The notes: generated by a model from the letters alone, not told the origin. Counted from the stretch's first letter, positions 31,317 to 42,634 are shown. The stretch: 44,093 nt of DNA from Bacteroidota bacterium (GCA_013285915.1 JABDGS010000022.1:633-44725), one strand, 5' to 3'. Numbers and translations: made by a program.

Positions 31317-34300
31317 ATGAATATATCAGAATTATCATTAAAGCGCCCGGTATTAGCCACCGTAATGAATTTGATGATCATTTTGTTTGGCGTGGTAGGA
31401 TATACGTTTTTAGCCGTTAGGGATTACCCTGCTATTGATCCGCCCATTATTTCTGTATCAACATCATACACCGGGGCCAACCCCGATATCATCGAGAGCC
31501 AGGTTACTGAGCCGCTTGAAAAACAAATTAACGGCATACCCGGCATACGTACTATTTCTTCATCCAGCACCTTAGGCAACAGCGCCATAACAGTTGAATT
31601 TAACCTTGGTGTTGACCTTGAAGCCGCCGCAAGCGATGTACGCGATAAAGTTGCACAGGCAGCGCGTAGTTTGCCATTGGACATAGATGCCCCGCCTGTT
31701 GTTTCAAAAAGCGATGCCAACAGCGATTTTATATTAATACTTGCAGTGCAGAGCCACACAAAAAGCCTGCTTGAATTGAGCGACTACTCTGAAAACGTTT
31801 TACAGCAGCAGTTGCAAACTATTAACCAGGTAAGTTCTGTAAATATATTCGGGCAAAAACGCTATTCAATGCGCCTATGGCTGCTGCCAGACCGTATGAA
31901 TGCGTATAATGTTGCCTTCAGCGATGTTTCAAATGCAGTGAGCAAAGAAAATATTGAGCTGCCACCCGGTAAAATATATGGCAACAATACAGAGCTTACC
32001 ATACGCACGCTGGGCAGGCTCACCTCAGAAAAACAATTTCGCGACCTGATAATAAGGGAAGACAGTACTGGCATAGTACGTATGAGCGATGTTGCAAGGG
32101 TTGAGCTTGGCCCCGAAGCACCCGAGCAGAGCTGGAAATATAATGGTGTGAACGCGGTGGGCCTTGCCATTATACCACAGCCCGGCGCTAACAATATTGA
32201 AATAACAGACGAGTTTTATAAAAGGCTTGATGATATAAAAAAGAGCAACAAATCTGACATTGAGTTTAATGTTTTAATTGATAATACGCTTAACATACGC
32301 CACTCACTTTCTGAGGTGAAAGAAACCTTATTCATCGCCTTTGGATTGGTGGTGCTTGTAATATTCTTTTTCTTCCGCAACTGGCTTATAGCCATACGCC
32401 CGCTGATAGATATTCCCATTTCGCTTGTGGCAACATTCTTCATAATGTACGTTGCGGGCTTTTCTATCAATATTCTTACACTTCTTGGTATTGTACTGGC
32501 AACAGGGCTTGTGGTAGATGATGGTATTGTTGTTACCGAAAACATTTTCCGCAAGCTTGAAGGTGGCATGCCCATACATAAAGCTGCATTGGAGGGCAGT
32601 AAAGAAATTTTCTTTGCGGTGGTATCAACCTCGTTAACGCTGGCGGTGGTGTTTATGCCGGTTATATTTCTTGAAGGTTTTGTAGGCAGGTTGTTCCGCG
32701 AGTTTGGTGTGGTGCTGGCCGCTGCGGTATTAATTTCCGCTTTTGTATCGCTAACTATTACTCCAGTACTAAACGTTTATCTTAACCGTAAAAATGCGCA
32801 GCATGGCTGGTTTTACCTGAAAACAGAGCCTTTTTTTGAGGGTATGGAAAATGGGTATAAACGCCTGTTAGGCGCATTTATGAAAATACGCTGGATGGCC
32901 TGGGTTATTATTATTGTTTGCGCGGGTATGATATTTTTCATCATGGGCAATTTACAAAGCGAACTTGCCCCGATGGAAGATAAAAGCAGTATACGTTTTA
33001 CTGTAACCGCGGCGGAAGGCACCAGTTTTAGCGCCACGCAAAAGATCACAGACGATATTTCCGACTATTTATACGATTCGGTTCCTGAACGGGATTTTGT
33101 TTTTGCACGTACACCCGCAGGGCCAACAGTAAACTCCTCGCAGCCCCGTATTGGGCTTACTGAGCCAAAAACCAGGGCGCGCAGCCAAAATGATATTGCA
33201 AACGATCTGCAGCGAAAGCTGAACCGGTTTAACGACGCAAGGGTATTTGCCATACAGGAACAAACCATTTCGGTGGGCCTTGGTTCGAGGGCCAGTTTGC
33301 CGGTGCAATTTGTATTGCAAAACCAGGATCTGAACAAATTGAAAGACATTATACCCAAGTTTTTAGATGAGGTGCGAAAAGATAAAACATTCGCCAACTC
33401 GGATGTAAACCTTAAATTTACCAAACCTGAAATACAGGTGACGGTTGACAGGATGAAGATTAAAGACCTTGGCCTCTCAACACAGGATGTTATCTCTGCC
33501 ATGCAATCTGCATTCAGCGGCGGCAGGCTTGCCTATTTTATCATGAACGGCTACCAATACCAGGTAATTGCACAGGTTGACAGGCAAGAGAGGGATGAAC
33601 CGGCAGATATAACACGCTTATACGTAACAAATGCTACAGGCCAGCATATTCCGCTTAGTGCGGTTGTACATCTGCAAACAAGCACCAACCCTGCTACATT
33701 ATTCCATTTTAACAGGTATAAAGCAGCCATTATATCGGCATCGCTGGCCGAAGGTAAAACCATTGGCGATGGCATTAAAGCGATGCAGGCCATTGGTAAC
33801 AAGTTGCTTGATCAAAGCTTTCAAACAGCATTAAATGGCCCGTCGCGGGACTATGCGGAAAGTTCGTCTAACATCGTTTTCGCATTCGCGCTGGCACTGG
33901 TGCTGATCTACCTTGTACTTGCTGCTCAGTTTGAGAGTTTTCTTGATCCATTCACTATTATGCTTACGGTACCGCTGGCTATCGCCGGCGCCGTGCTAAG
34001 CCTGTACATATTTCATCAAACAATAAATATCTTTTCTGAAATTGGTATGATTATGCTGATAGGCCTTGTAACAAAGAATGGTATTTTAATTGTGGAATTT
34101 GCCAATCAAAAGCGTGAGCACGGGCTGGAGAAATTTGAGGCGGTTGTTGAAGCTGCATCGCAGCGTTTAAGGCCGATATTGATGACCAGCCTTGCAACAT
34201 CGTTAGGCGCCTTGCCAATTGCGTTAAGCCTTGGTGCGGCATCTACAAGCCGTATACCACTGGGCATTGTTGTGGTGGGCGGCATTATTTTTTCACTGAT

Positions 34301-34382
34301 ACTAACGTTGTTTGTTATACCGGCCGTGTACTCGTTTATATCCGGCAAGCATAAAGCCAAGAAGATTGAGGTAACGGAATAA
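31317..34382 (+). CDS. RND multidrug efflux pump inner-membrane subunit (AcrB/MexF type)
   Basis: 1021 aa, normal HAE-1 size. Proton-driven transporter with 12 membrane helices and two large periplasmic loops. Diagnostic: N-terminal LKRPVLATVMNLMIILFGVVGY, the PGxR-like IPGIRTISSSS, and TM4 GLVVDDGIVVTEN with the proton-relay Asp pair. The C-terminal half shows AQFESFLDPFTIMLTVPLAIAGA, GLVTKNGILIVEFANQ and RLRPILMTSLATSLGALPIAL. Specificity (drug versus other amphiphile) cannot be inferred. 60 nt after the adaptor and 26 nt before the TolC gene, so clearly one operon. No regulator is adjacent. Confidence 0.96.
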   Translation: MNISELSLKRPVLATVMNLMIILFGVVGYTFLAVRDYPAIDPPIISVSTSYTGANPDIIESQVTEPLEKQINGIPGIRTISSSSTLGNSAITVEFNLGVDLEAAASDVRDKVAQAARSLPLDIDAPPVVSKSDANSDFILILAVQSHTKSLLELSDYSENVLQQQLQTINQVSSVNIFGQKRYSMRLWLLPDRMNAYNVAFSDVSNAVSKENIELPPGKIYGNNTELTIRTLGRLTSEKQFRDLIIREDSTGIVRMSDVARVELGPEAPEQSWKYNGVNAVGLAIIPQPGANNIEITDEFYKRLDDIKKSNKSDIEFNVLIDNTLNIRHSLSEVKETLFIAFGLVVLVIFFFFRNWLIAIRPLIDIPISLVATFFIMYVAGFSINILTLLGIVLATGLVVDDGIVVTENIFRKLEGGMPIHKAALEGSKEIFFAVVSTSLTLAVVFMPVIFLEGFVGRLFREFGVVLAAAVLISAFVSLTITPVLNVYLNRKNAQHGWFYLKTEPFFEGMENGYKRLLGAFMKIRWMAWVIIIVCAGMIFFIMGNLQSELAPMEDKSSIRFTVTAAEGTSFSATQKITDDISDYLYDSVPERDFVFARTPAGPTVNSSQPRIGLTEPKTRARSQNDIANDLQRKLNRFNDARVFAIQEQTISVGLGSRASLPVQFVLQNQDLNKLKDIIPKFLDEVRKDKTFANSDVNLKFTKPEIQVTVDRMKIKDLGLSTQDVISAMQSAFSGGRLAYFIMNGYQYQVIAQVDRQERDEPADITRLYVTNATGQHIPLSAVVHLQTSTNPATLFHFNRYKAAIISASLAEGKTIGDGIKAMQAIGNKLLDQSFQTALNGPSRDYAESSSNIVFAFALALVLIYLVLAAQFESFLDPFTIMLTVPLAIAGAVLSLYIFHQTINIFSEIGMIMLIGLVTKNGILIVEFANQKREHGLEKFEAVVEAASQRLRPILMTSLATSLGALPIALSLGAASTSRIPLGIVVVGGIIFSLILTLFVIPAVYSFISGKHKAKKIEVTE

Positions 34383-34408
34383 AAATTGTATTAAGCGTTT
34401 ACTGAACG

Positions 34409-35752
34409 ATGAAGAAAAACATATTACATATTATTTGCCTTGCGTCTGTTTTATTATTCGCAACAGTTGTGCAAGCCCAGCAACAGCCGCTTACGCTGCA
34501 TGATGCGGTAAGCATAGCGTTAAAAAACAGCCTTAGTATTGACATAGGTAAAAACCTGGTTGATATCGCCACCATTTACAACAACTATGCAACTGCCGGT
34601 GGTATGCCTGTTGTAGCAGGTAATGCCACGGAAACGCAGCAGTACGTAAGCGCCAGCCAAAAATATAGTAACTCCGCTAACGATAAGTCAACCAACAACG
34701 TGGGTTCAAATGGCTTTGCTGCAAATGTTACGGGCACCGTGCTAATATCAAACGGCCAGCGTGTGGTTACTGCGCAAAAAAGGCTTGGCGTTATAGAAAA
34801 ACAAAGCAAGGAGCAGCTAACATCAAGGGTACAACTGATTGTTTTAAATGTAATGTTGCGGTATTATGATATTATCCGGCAGCAGAGCTATGCAAAAACA
34901 CTGCAACGATCCATTGAAGCCTCACAGCAAAAGCTTGATATAGTAAAAACACAGCAAAGTGTTGGCCTGGCCAACAATGCAGACCTGTTCCAGGCTGAAG
35001 TTGACCTTAACACACAGGTACAGCTTTTACAGGCACAGCAGGTTTTAATTGCGCAGGATAAAACCGATTTGCTGTACCAACTTACACTAAATACTAACCC
35101 GCGTGCCGACTCCACCGTGGTTATTGCAGATACATCCATCACGATCGATAACGCGGTTAACCTGGATAATATTTTAAGCAATGTGCCTTCTCATCCTGAC
35201 ATTCTCTCGGCACAGGACCAGGTGTACATAAACCAGTATATTGAAAAAGAAACAGGTGCACAACGCTATCCAACACTAAGCGGCAATGCTGGGTATAACT
35301 ACACCAGGAACCAAAATACTTCAGGGCTGTCACAATTCAGCCCCTTGTTAAACCTGCAGCGCGGGCCGTTTTTAGGCTTAAGTTTAACCGTGCCTATATT
35401 TAATGGCGGTTTGTACAGGAGGCAGCAGCAAGTGGCTGGCATTAACGTGCAAAACAGCATTTTACAAAAAGATACCCTGGTTAATGGTTATAATGCCAAT
35501 GTGGTAAAAAACTGGGAGGCTTATAGTGGCAGTATACAGCAGTTGGCTACTGCACAAAGTAATTTAGAAACCGCTAAAAAGCTCCTGGATCTCATATTGC
35601 AAAAATTTCAGCTGCACCAGGCTACTATTATTGATGTAAGAACGGCACAGCAAAGCTTTGAAGATGCCGCCAACCTGCTTATTAACGTAAGCTTTACGGG
35701 TAAGATTGCTGAGATACAGCTAAAACGGTATGGCAACGTACTGGCGTATTAG
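34409..35752 (+). CDS. TolC family outer-membrane efflux channel
   Basis: 447 aa. Signal peptide MKKNILHIICLASVLLFATVVQAQ. Two OEP repeats: LTLHDAVSIALKNSLSI and VGLANNADLFQAEVDLNTQVQLLQAQ, then PTLSGNAGYNYTRN, LGLSLTVPIFNGGLYRR and LHQATIIDVRTAQQSFEDAANLLINV. Third component of the tripartite RND system in this operon. The following 295-nt gap contains the gyrB promoter region and no gene that I can recognise. Confidence 0.94.
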   Translation: MKKNILHIICLASVLLFATVVQAQQQPLTLHDAVSIALKNSLSIDIGKNLVDIATIYNNYATAGGMPVVAGNATETQQYVSASQKYSNSANDKSTNNVGSNGFAANVTGTVLISNGQRVVTAQKRLGVIEKQSKEQLTSRVQLIVLNVMLRYYDIIRQQSYAKTLQRSIEASQQKLDIVKTQQSVGLANNADLFQAEVDLNTQVQLLQAQQVLIAQDKTDLLYQLTLNTNPRADSTVVIADTSITIDNAVNLDNILSNVPSHPDILSAQDQVYINQYIEKETGAQRYPTLSGNAGYNYTRNQNTSGLSQFSPLLNLQRGPFLGLSLTVPIFNGGLYRRQQQVAGINVQNSILQKDTLVNGYNANVVKNWEAYSGSIQQLATAQSNLETAKKLLDLILQKFQLHQATIIDVRTAQQSFEDAANLLINVSFTGKIAEIQLKRYGNVLAY

Positions 35753-36007
35753 AACATTTCGGGCGGGAAAACCGCAAATTTTCAATAATCAATGTTCAGT
35801 CCTCAACTTTCAATTAAACACGGGTGTATACCGCCATTTTTGGTTAGCTTAATCACCTGATCTCCACTTATCCTTTTTGCTGATAAAATAACTACCGAAA
35901 AGGGGCTGCCGATAATACCAGAAATTACCCTTTATATGGGCATTTTTAACCCCCTTTTTTGGGTAAAAATACATTGCTTTAAATGCGGCAAAACCCTTGT
36001 TTTTGCT

Positions 36008-36015
36008 TAACTTTG
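36008..36015 (+). promoter_or_regulatory. -7 element of gyrB
   Basis: TAACTTTG, exact TAnnTTTG match, 32 nt before the gyrB ATG. No TTG was found at the expected -33 spacing. Confidence 0.55.
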
Positions 36016-36044
36016 CACACTTGCCTAAAAAAGGGAATATATAG

Positions 36045-38027
<1,983 letters not shown>

Positions 38028-38121
38028 TAATACTAAAACCGCCACAAACGGTATAGTATTTGGGTTTAAATAATTTGCAAAAGAGCAGGGAACAAGCACC
38101 AGGTTTATAGTTAAACTGCTG

Positions 38122-38147
38122 AAAAACAGGCCAAAATGCCTGCTTTT
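38122..38147 (+). terminator. Probable gyrB terminator
   Basis: AAAAACAGGC (38122-38131) and GCCTGCTTTT (38138-38147) form a 10-bp stem with one mismatch around loop CAAAAT, ending in four T. Confidence 0.6.
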
Positions 38148-38250
38148 CTCTAAAATGTGGGCATTTTTGAGCGTTTGCTATAAAATCTGGGTTATTCTTT
38201 GTATTCTTGTAAAGATTTACATTTACTAATCAAAAAAAACAAAAATAACC

Positions 38251-38457
38251 ATGGACACCTCAAAAATGATTAAGGCTTACTGTTTAAAAACAAAGGAAAA
38301 GGATGTACCCATGCAAAATGCCATTATTTCAAAAACAGCGAGGGGTGGCTATATTGCAAAGGGCGATGATGGTAAAGGTAATAAGATGAGCGCTATTTTA
38401 GGTGAAGAAAAAGCGCTGAAAGCCATAGCTGATGGCGTTGCCAAAAAAGACTTTTAA
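38251..38457 (+). CDS. Small conserved-looking protein resembling a zinc ribbon without its cysteines
   Basis: 68 aa. The N-terminus MIKAYCLKTKEKDVPMQNAIISKTARGGYIAKG resembles the start of short zinc-ribbon proteins of the DUF5679 type (KAYCxKCxxK...GxxxxKGxCPxCG). Here the second Cys is Thr and the CPxCG-like position reads DDGKGN, leaving one Cys. It has its own transcription unit: a near-consensus TATTCTTG (38202-38209), an A-rich leader and a strong terminator after the stop. The gene is therefore likely expressed. Function unknown; the zinc-ribbon relation is my reading, not a search result. Confidence 0.75.
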   Translation: MDTSKMIKAYCLKTKEKDVPMQNAIISKTARGGYIAKGDDGKGNKMSAILGEEKALKAIADGVAKKDF

Positions 38458-38482
38458 TTGTTTAAACAGCAAGATAACTGAT

Positions 38483-38511
38483 AATCCTGCAGCCTGGCTG
38501 CGGGATTTTTT
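38483..38511 (+). terminator. Intrinsic terminator of the small protein gene
   Basis: AATCCTGCAG (38483-38492) pairs with CTGCGGGATT (38498-38507), one wobble, around loop CCTGG, followed by six T. It abuts the 3' end of the convergent toxin gene. Confidence 0.85.
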
Positions 38512-38860
38512 ATTTAACGCGCTTTAGTGGCTTTATAGCTGAAGGTTTACGCGAACCATGTATAACACCAAGGATCAAAACTTCAGCCGCTGATATTTTA
38601 AAGATGATCAGCCATGACATGCAAATTGCACGCCTATATATCTTTGTTTTGGTAGTAAGTGCTTCGCATTCTTTGTAAGTAAATGGGTTTGTTCCTATTT
38701 TTTCAATAGCCTCAAAAATATTATCACCAACTTTTATTGCATTCAGGGGCTGCTTATTTACGATGGCAATGTATGCCGTTATCTCATTAATATTTCGCCA
38801 GGCGTTTGAGCTTACTCTTATTTCACGGATTGGCGCAGTTTTTCCTTCTTGCTTGCCCAT
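38510..38860 (-). CDS. RelE/ParE-type toxin (second pair)
   Basis: 116 aa. Core toxin pattern: IREIRVSSNAWRNINEITAYIA, NAIKVGDNIFEAIEKIGTNPFTYKECEAL, YRRAICMSWLIIFKISAAEVLILGVIHGSRKP. The first ~12 residues (MGKQEGKTAPIR) are encoded within the 3' end of the antitoxin gene, giving a 43-nt overlap. No other usual start codon lies in frame before the domain, so the long overlap appears real. The C-terminal tail KPSAIKPLKRVK is basic. Confidence 0.82.
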   Translation of the reverse strand: MGKQEGKTAPIREIRVSSNAWRNINEITAYIAIVNKQPLNAIKVGDNIFEAIEKIGTNPFTYKECEALTTKTKIYRRAICMSWLIIFKISAAEVLILGVIHGSRKPSAIKPLKRVK

Positions 38861-39069
38861 TGCGCTTTTGCTTGTTGTAAACTGATAGATTGTTCACTTT
38901 CCGCGTTAAGCACCCAGTCTTCAAATTCTTTCAGACTAAGTTCACTGCCGGGCAACGAAGGGCTTTTTAAAATATCACTACTGACAATTTTTATAAGATG
39001 CTTTTCTTCCAGCTCCCGCAAGGCCTGTATACCACTGTTATTTTTTACTTTCACTGTTAGTGTTTGCAT
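38818..39069 (-). CDS. Antitoxin of the second RelE/ParE pair
   Basis: 83 aa. A short beta/helix N-terminus (MQTLTVKVKNNSGIQALRELEEKHLIKIV) is followed by a charged tail (SLKEFEDWVLNAESEQSISLQQAKAQWASKKEKLRQ), the usual layout of Bacteroidota antitoxins upstream of ParE/RelE toxins. It lies 75 nt downstream of mfd on the same strand and overlaps the toxin gene by 43 nt. Confidence 0.8.
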   Translation of the reverse strand: MQTLTVKVKNNSGIQALRELEEKHLIKIVSSDILKSPSLPGSELSLKEFEDWVLNAESEQSISLQQAKAQWASKKEKLRQSVK

Positions 39070-39109
39070 GCCCTAAGTTAAAAAAAATTGATGAATTGCG
39101 GAAAAGAAT

Positions 39110-39126
39110 GCTGTTTTCAAAACAGC
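39110..39126 (-). terminator. Weak hairpin between mfd and the toxin-antitoxin pair
   Basis: GCTGTTT/AAACAGC arms around a 3-nt loop, 18 nt past the mfd stop. The T tract is poor, so readthrough into the antitoxin gene is possible. Confidence 0.35.
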
Positions 39127-39143
39127 GCAGGAAGACCAACCTT

Positions 39144-42100
39144 TTATACTTTTTCCGTTTGCTGTTCCCGCTTTATTACCCCGTTGTGCATTTTTTGTAA
39201 AAACCGCTGCATGGCCAGCATGGTTTTAACATCGTCAACCACCAGCAAAAAGTTTTTGGCAACCTGCTTAAGCCTCGCATTGTTTACACCTGTTTGCAGG
39301 TATTGTATAATGTTGTGGAATACAGGTGATTCAAAATAGGGTGAATCATTCTTATTAATGAAGTAACAGCGCAGCGTATCATCTTTCAGGCTCATTTTTT
39401 CAAAACCAAGATCAACGGCCAGCCAGCGGCAACGCACCGTAGTAAATAAGTCTTCTACCTGTTTCGGCATAGGGCCAAAACGGTCAATCATTTCAGCATG
39501 AAATGCCTTAAGTTCTTCTTCTTTCTCACAATTATCAAGGCGGGTGTATAATGACAGCCTTTCAGTTATACTCTCCACATAAACATCCGGTATCAGTATT
39601 TCCAGGTCAGTATCAATGGTACAATCGCTAACAAAATCATCCTGTTTGCTTATCTCTTCTTTAAACAGGTCTTTAAACGATGTTCTTTTTAATTCCCTTA
39701 TGGCTTCATCCAAAATTTTCTGGTACATCTCAAACCCAATTTCAGCCATAAAGCCGCTTTGCTCACCGCCAAGCATATTGCCAGCACCGCGAATATCCAG
39801 GTCGCGCATAGCTATTTGAAAACCGCTGCCAAGCTCACTAAACTGTTCCAGTGTTTGCAGGCGTTTGCGGCTGTCCGCCGGCAATGTACTCATAGGCGGC
39901 CCCAGTAAGTAACAAAATGCTTTTTTGTTGCTGCGGCCAACACGGCCACGCAATTGGTGCAAGTCGCTCAATCCAAAATGGTGTGCGTTATTTATAATGA
40001 TGGTATTTACGTTTGAAATATCTACCCCGCTCTCCACAATATTGGTACAAACGAGTACATCGTATTTACGGTCAATAAAATCCAATATCCGTTCTTCGAG
40101 GTCGTGGCCTTCCATTTGGCCGTGGGCATAACTTATGCTTAAATCGGGGCACAGGCCCTGTATCAGTGCTCTCATCTCGGCAAGGCCCTGAACGCGGTTA
40201 TGGATGAAGAATACCTGGCCGCCACGTTCAGTTTCATAGTAAATAGCGTCTCGTATCAGGTCAGGATTAAATACATGCGCTTCGGTTTGTATAGGCTGCC
40301 TGTTTGGTGGCGGCGTATTGATGATGCTTAGATCGCGCGCGCCCATTAAACTAAACTGTAAGGTACGTGGTATGGGCGTTGCGGTAAGTGTAAGGCAATC
40401 AACATTGGTTTTTAAAGTCTTCAATTTCTCTTTGTGGCCTACACCAAATTTTTGCTCCTCATCAATAACCATTAACCCAAGGTCTTTAAACTTTACTTCT
40501 TTACCAAGCAACCCATGTGTGCCTATAATTATATCCACCTTACCACTCTCTACTTTTTGCAAGGTTTCCTTTTTTTCTTTCGCAGACTTAAAACGATTAA
40601 TATAATCAACCGTAACAGGAAAATCCTTCAACCGGTCACTAAATGTTTTATAGTGCTGAAATGCAAGAATGGTTGTAGGCACCAGCACCGCCGCCTGCTT
40701 GCCATCAACACATGCTTTAAAAGCGGCTCGTATGGCTACTTCTGTTTTGCCAAAACCCACATCACCACACACCAGCCTGTCCATAGGCGATGGTGCTTCC
40801 ATATCCTTTTTTACATCGGCTGTTGCCTTGCTTTGGTCTGGTGTATCCTCGTAAATAAAAGAGGCCTCCAGCTCCGTTTGCATATAATTATCCGGCGAAA
40901 AAGCGAAACCATGCTGCGCCTTACGTTGCGCGTAAAGTTTTATCAGGTCAAAAGCAATTTCTTTTACCCTAACCTTTGTTTTTTCTTTCAGCCTGTTCCA
41001 AACATCGCTGCCAAGTTTGTTTATCTTAGGTACAGTACCCTCTTTACCAGTGTATTTAGATATTTTGTGAAGCGAGTTAATATTTACATACAGTATGTCG
41101 CTGTCTTTATAAATAACCCTTACAGCCTCCTGAACTTTACCATTTACTTCAAGCTTTTGTAAACCACTGTACGTGCCAACGCCATGATCAATATGCGTTA
41201 CAAAATCGCCCGGCTGCAAGTCGCGCAGCGTTTTAAGTGTAAGGGCTTTGTTTTTATTATATGCCTGCTTTATTTTGTATTTATGATAGCGCTGAAATAT
41301 CTGGTGGTCGGTATAGCAAACAACTTTTAAATCTTCATCAATAAACCCTTCATGAATACTGGTAGCAACAGGCGTAAATTTAATTTCGGTGTTAAGGTCC
41401 GTAAATATGGTGTTTAACCTTTCAAGCTGTTTTGCCTGTTCTGCAAAAATAAAAATACTGTCTCCGCGCGTTTCATGGCTTTTAAGATCGCGTATCAATA
41501 AATCAAACTGCCGGTTAAAAGCAGGTTGTGGTTTTGTTTTAAACTCTATTTCAAAAGTGGATAGTTGTGGTTTATAACCAAATTCAACAATATGCCGTTG
41601 CTGCACCTGCCTTTCAATGGTAGCTGCTGGAACAAAATCATCAACCTTTACATGTTTTAATATTTTTGTATTGTCGCCATCATCTTCAAGGTCTAAAGCA
41701 GTTGCTTTAGGGTGAACAGTTGATGCTGTTTCGGCCTTAAGTTTTTCGCCTTCAACCATAAATTTTCCCAAATCATTTTCCTGCTCTTCTATCTTCCCTT
41801 TAATTACATCCCAGTCTTTCAGCCAAACAACGGTATTCTCAGGCAAAAACTCAAGTAGTGTTACCTTTTCTTCGCTTTCAAACTGTGTTTCAACATTCGG
41901 GATAATCGATACCTGCATCAGTTTGCGCTCACTCAATTGGCTTTCGGGGTCAAACAGGCGAATACTGTCAACCTCGTTACCAAATAATTCAACACGGTAT
42001 GGTTTTTCATTGCCGAAGGAATATATATCAAGAATACCACCACGCAATGCAAACTGGCCGGGCTCGTACACAAAATCAGTACGCTCAAAACCATACATTA

Positions 42101-42617
42101 CAAATAATTCCAGCAGGCCGTCAAGGTTTATGGTATCATTTGTTTTTATGCTGATAATATTGCCGCTCAGTGTTTTTGGCAGCACCACTTTTTCAAACAA
42201 CGCTTCAGGATAAGTAATAATGATTTTCTTATTTCCACCTGCTGAAAGTCGTGTAAGCGTCTCAGTACGCAGCATTACGTGGCTGCTGTTGAGCAATTTA
42301 AAATTCTTCCTGTTTTTAAAGGAGGATGGAAAATAAAACAGGTCTAATGCCTGCGTAAGATTCTCTAAAGTATTGTGAAAATAAGCGGCTTCTTCTGCAT
42401 CATTTAACACAACAAGATGGTTAAGGCTTGCCGTATTGGGATGCGTAAAAACAGCGGTAACCAAAAATTCCGCGCTGCTGCCCTGTAAATTTTTAAGAAA
42501 TATTTTTTGCCCCGAAACTTCCCCCGAAACTTCGGGGTTGGCAAATAGAAGCCTGTCCGCCAATTGTAAAAGGCGGGGATTTTGTTGATACTTGTCCAGC
42601 AGAACCTGTAAATTCAT
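39144..42617 (-). CDS. mfd: Transcription-repair coupling factor
   Basis: 1157 aa from ATG 42617. Displaces stalled RNA polymerase and recruits nucleotide-excision repair. In order: UvrB-like N-terminal domains, a CarD-like RNA-polymerase-interacting domain (LQPGDFVTHIDHGVGTYSGLQ, about residues 465-525), helicase domains with Walker A CGDVGFGKTE (about 616) and VIDEEQKFGVGHKEKLK, TATPIPRTLQFSLMGARDLS, VESGVDISNVNTIIINNAHHFGLSDLHQLRGRVGR, and the C-terminal TRCF domain. A longer TTG start (42629) falls inside a perfect -7 element and is rejected. A 28-nt CCCCGAA-type palindromic repeat near the 5' end is read in frame as PEVSGEVSG. Confidence 0.96.
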   Translation of the reverse strand: MNLQVLLDKYQQNPRLLQLADRLLFANPEVSGEVSGQKIFLKNLQGSSAEFLVTAVFTHPNTASLNHLVVLNDAEEAAYFHNTLENLTQALDLFYFPSSFKNRKNFKLLNSSHVMLRTETLTRLSAGGNKKIIITYPEALFEKVVLPKTLSGNIISIKTNDTINLDGLLELFVMYGFERTDFVYEPGQFALRGGILDIYSFGNEKPYRVELFGNEVDSIRLFDPESQLSERKLMQVSIIPNVETQFESEEKVTLLEFLPENTVVWLKDWDVIKGKIEEQENDLGKFMVEGEKLKAETASTVHPKATALDLEDDGDNTKILKHVKVDDFVPAATIERQVQQRHIVEFGYKPQLSTFEIEFKTKPQPAFNRQFDLLIRDLKSHETRGDSIFIFAEQAKQLERLNTIFTDLNTEIKFTPVATSIHEGFIDEDLKVVCYTDHQIFQRYHKYKIKQAYNKNKALTLKTLRDLQPGDFVTHIDHGVGTYSGLQKLEVNGKVQEAVRVIYKDSDILYVNINSLHKISKYTGKEGTVPKINKLGSDVWNRLKEKTKVRVKEIAFDLIKLYAQRKAQHGFAFSPDNYMQTELEASFIYEDTPDQSKATADVKKDMEAPSPMDRLVCGDVGFGKTEVAIRAAFKACVDGKQAAVLVPTTILAFQHYKTFSDRLKDFPVTVDYINRFKSAKEKKETLQKVESGKVDIIIGTHGLLGKEVKFKDLGLMVIDEEQKFGVGHKEKLKTLKTNVDCLTLTATPIPRTLQFSLMGARDLSIINTPPPNRQPIQTEAHVFNPDLIRDAIYYETERGGQVFFIHNRVQGLAEMRALIQGLCPDLSISYAHGQMEGHDLEERILDFIDRKYDVLVCTNIVESGVDISNVNTIIINNAHHFGLSDLHQLRGRVGRSNKKAFCYLLGPPMSTLPADSRKRLQTLEQFSELGSGFQIAMRDLDIRGAGNMLGGEQSGFMAEIGFEMYQKILDEAIRELKRTSFKDLFKEEISKQDDFVSDCTIDTDLEILIPDVYVESITERLSLYTRLDNCEKEEELKAFHAEMIDRFGPMPKQVEDLFTTVRCRWLAVDLGFEKMSLKDDTLRCYFINKNDSPYFESPVFHNIIQYLQTGVNNARLKQVAKNFLLVVDDVKTMLAMQRFLQKMHNGVIKREQQTEKV
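42510..42537. repeat. Duplicated palindromic CCCCGAAACTTC element inside mfd
   Basis: Two copies of CCCGAAACTTC in tandem, the second followed by GGGG so that CCCCGAA and TTCGGGG form a tight 7-bp stem. It encodes the repeat EVSGEVSG near the Mfd N-terminus. Confidence 0.55.
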
Positions 42618-42626
42618 AAACCGGTG

Positions 42627-42634
42627 CAAAGGTA
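42627..42634 (-). promoter_or_regulatory. -7 element of mfd
   Basis: TACCTTTG on the minus strand, exact TAnnTTTG match, ending 10 nt before ATG 42617. The predicted mRNA would have a leader of only a few nucleotides. Confidence 0.55.

Noticed and set aside
40515-41162. 215-codon plus-strand open frame inside mfd
   Set aside because: Antisense to conserved Mfd helicase and CarD-like domains; no domain of its own.
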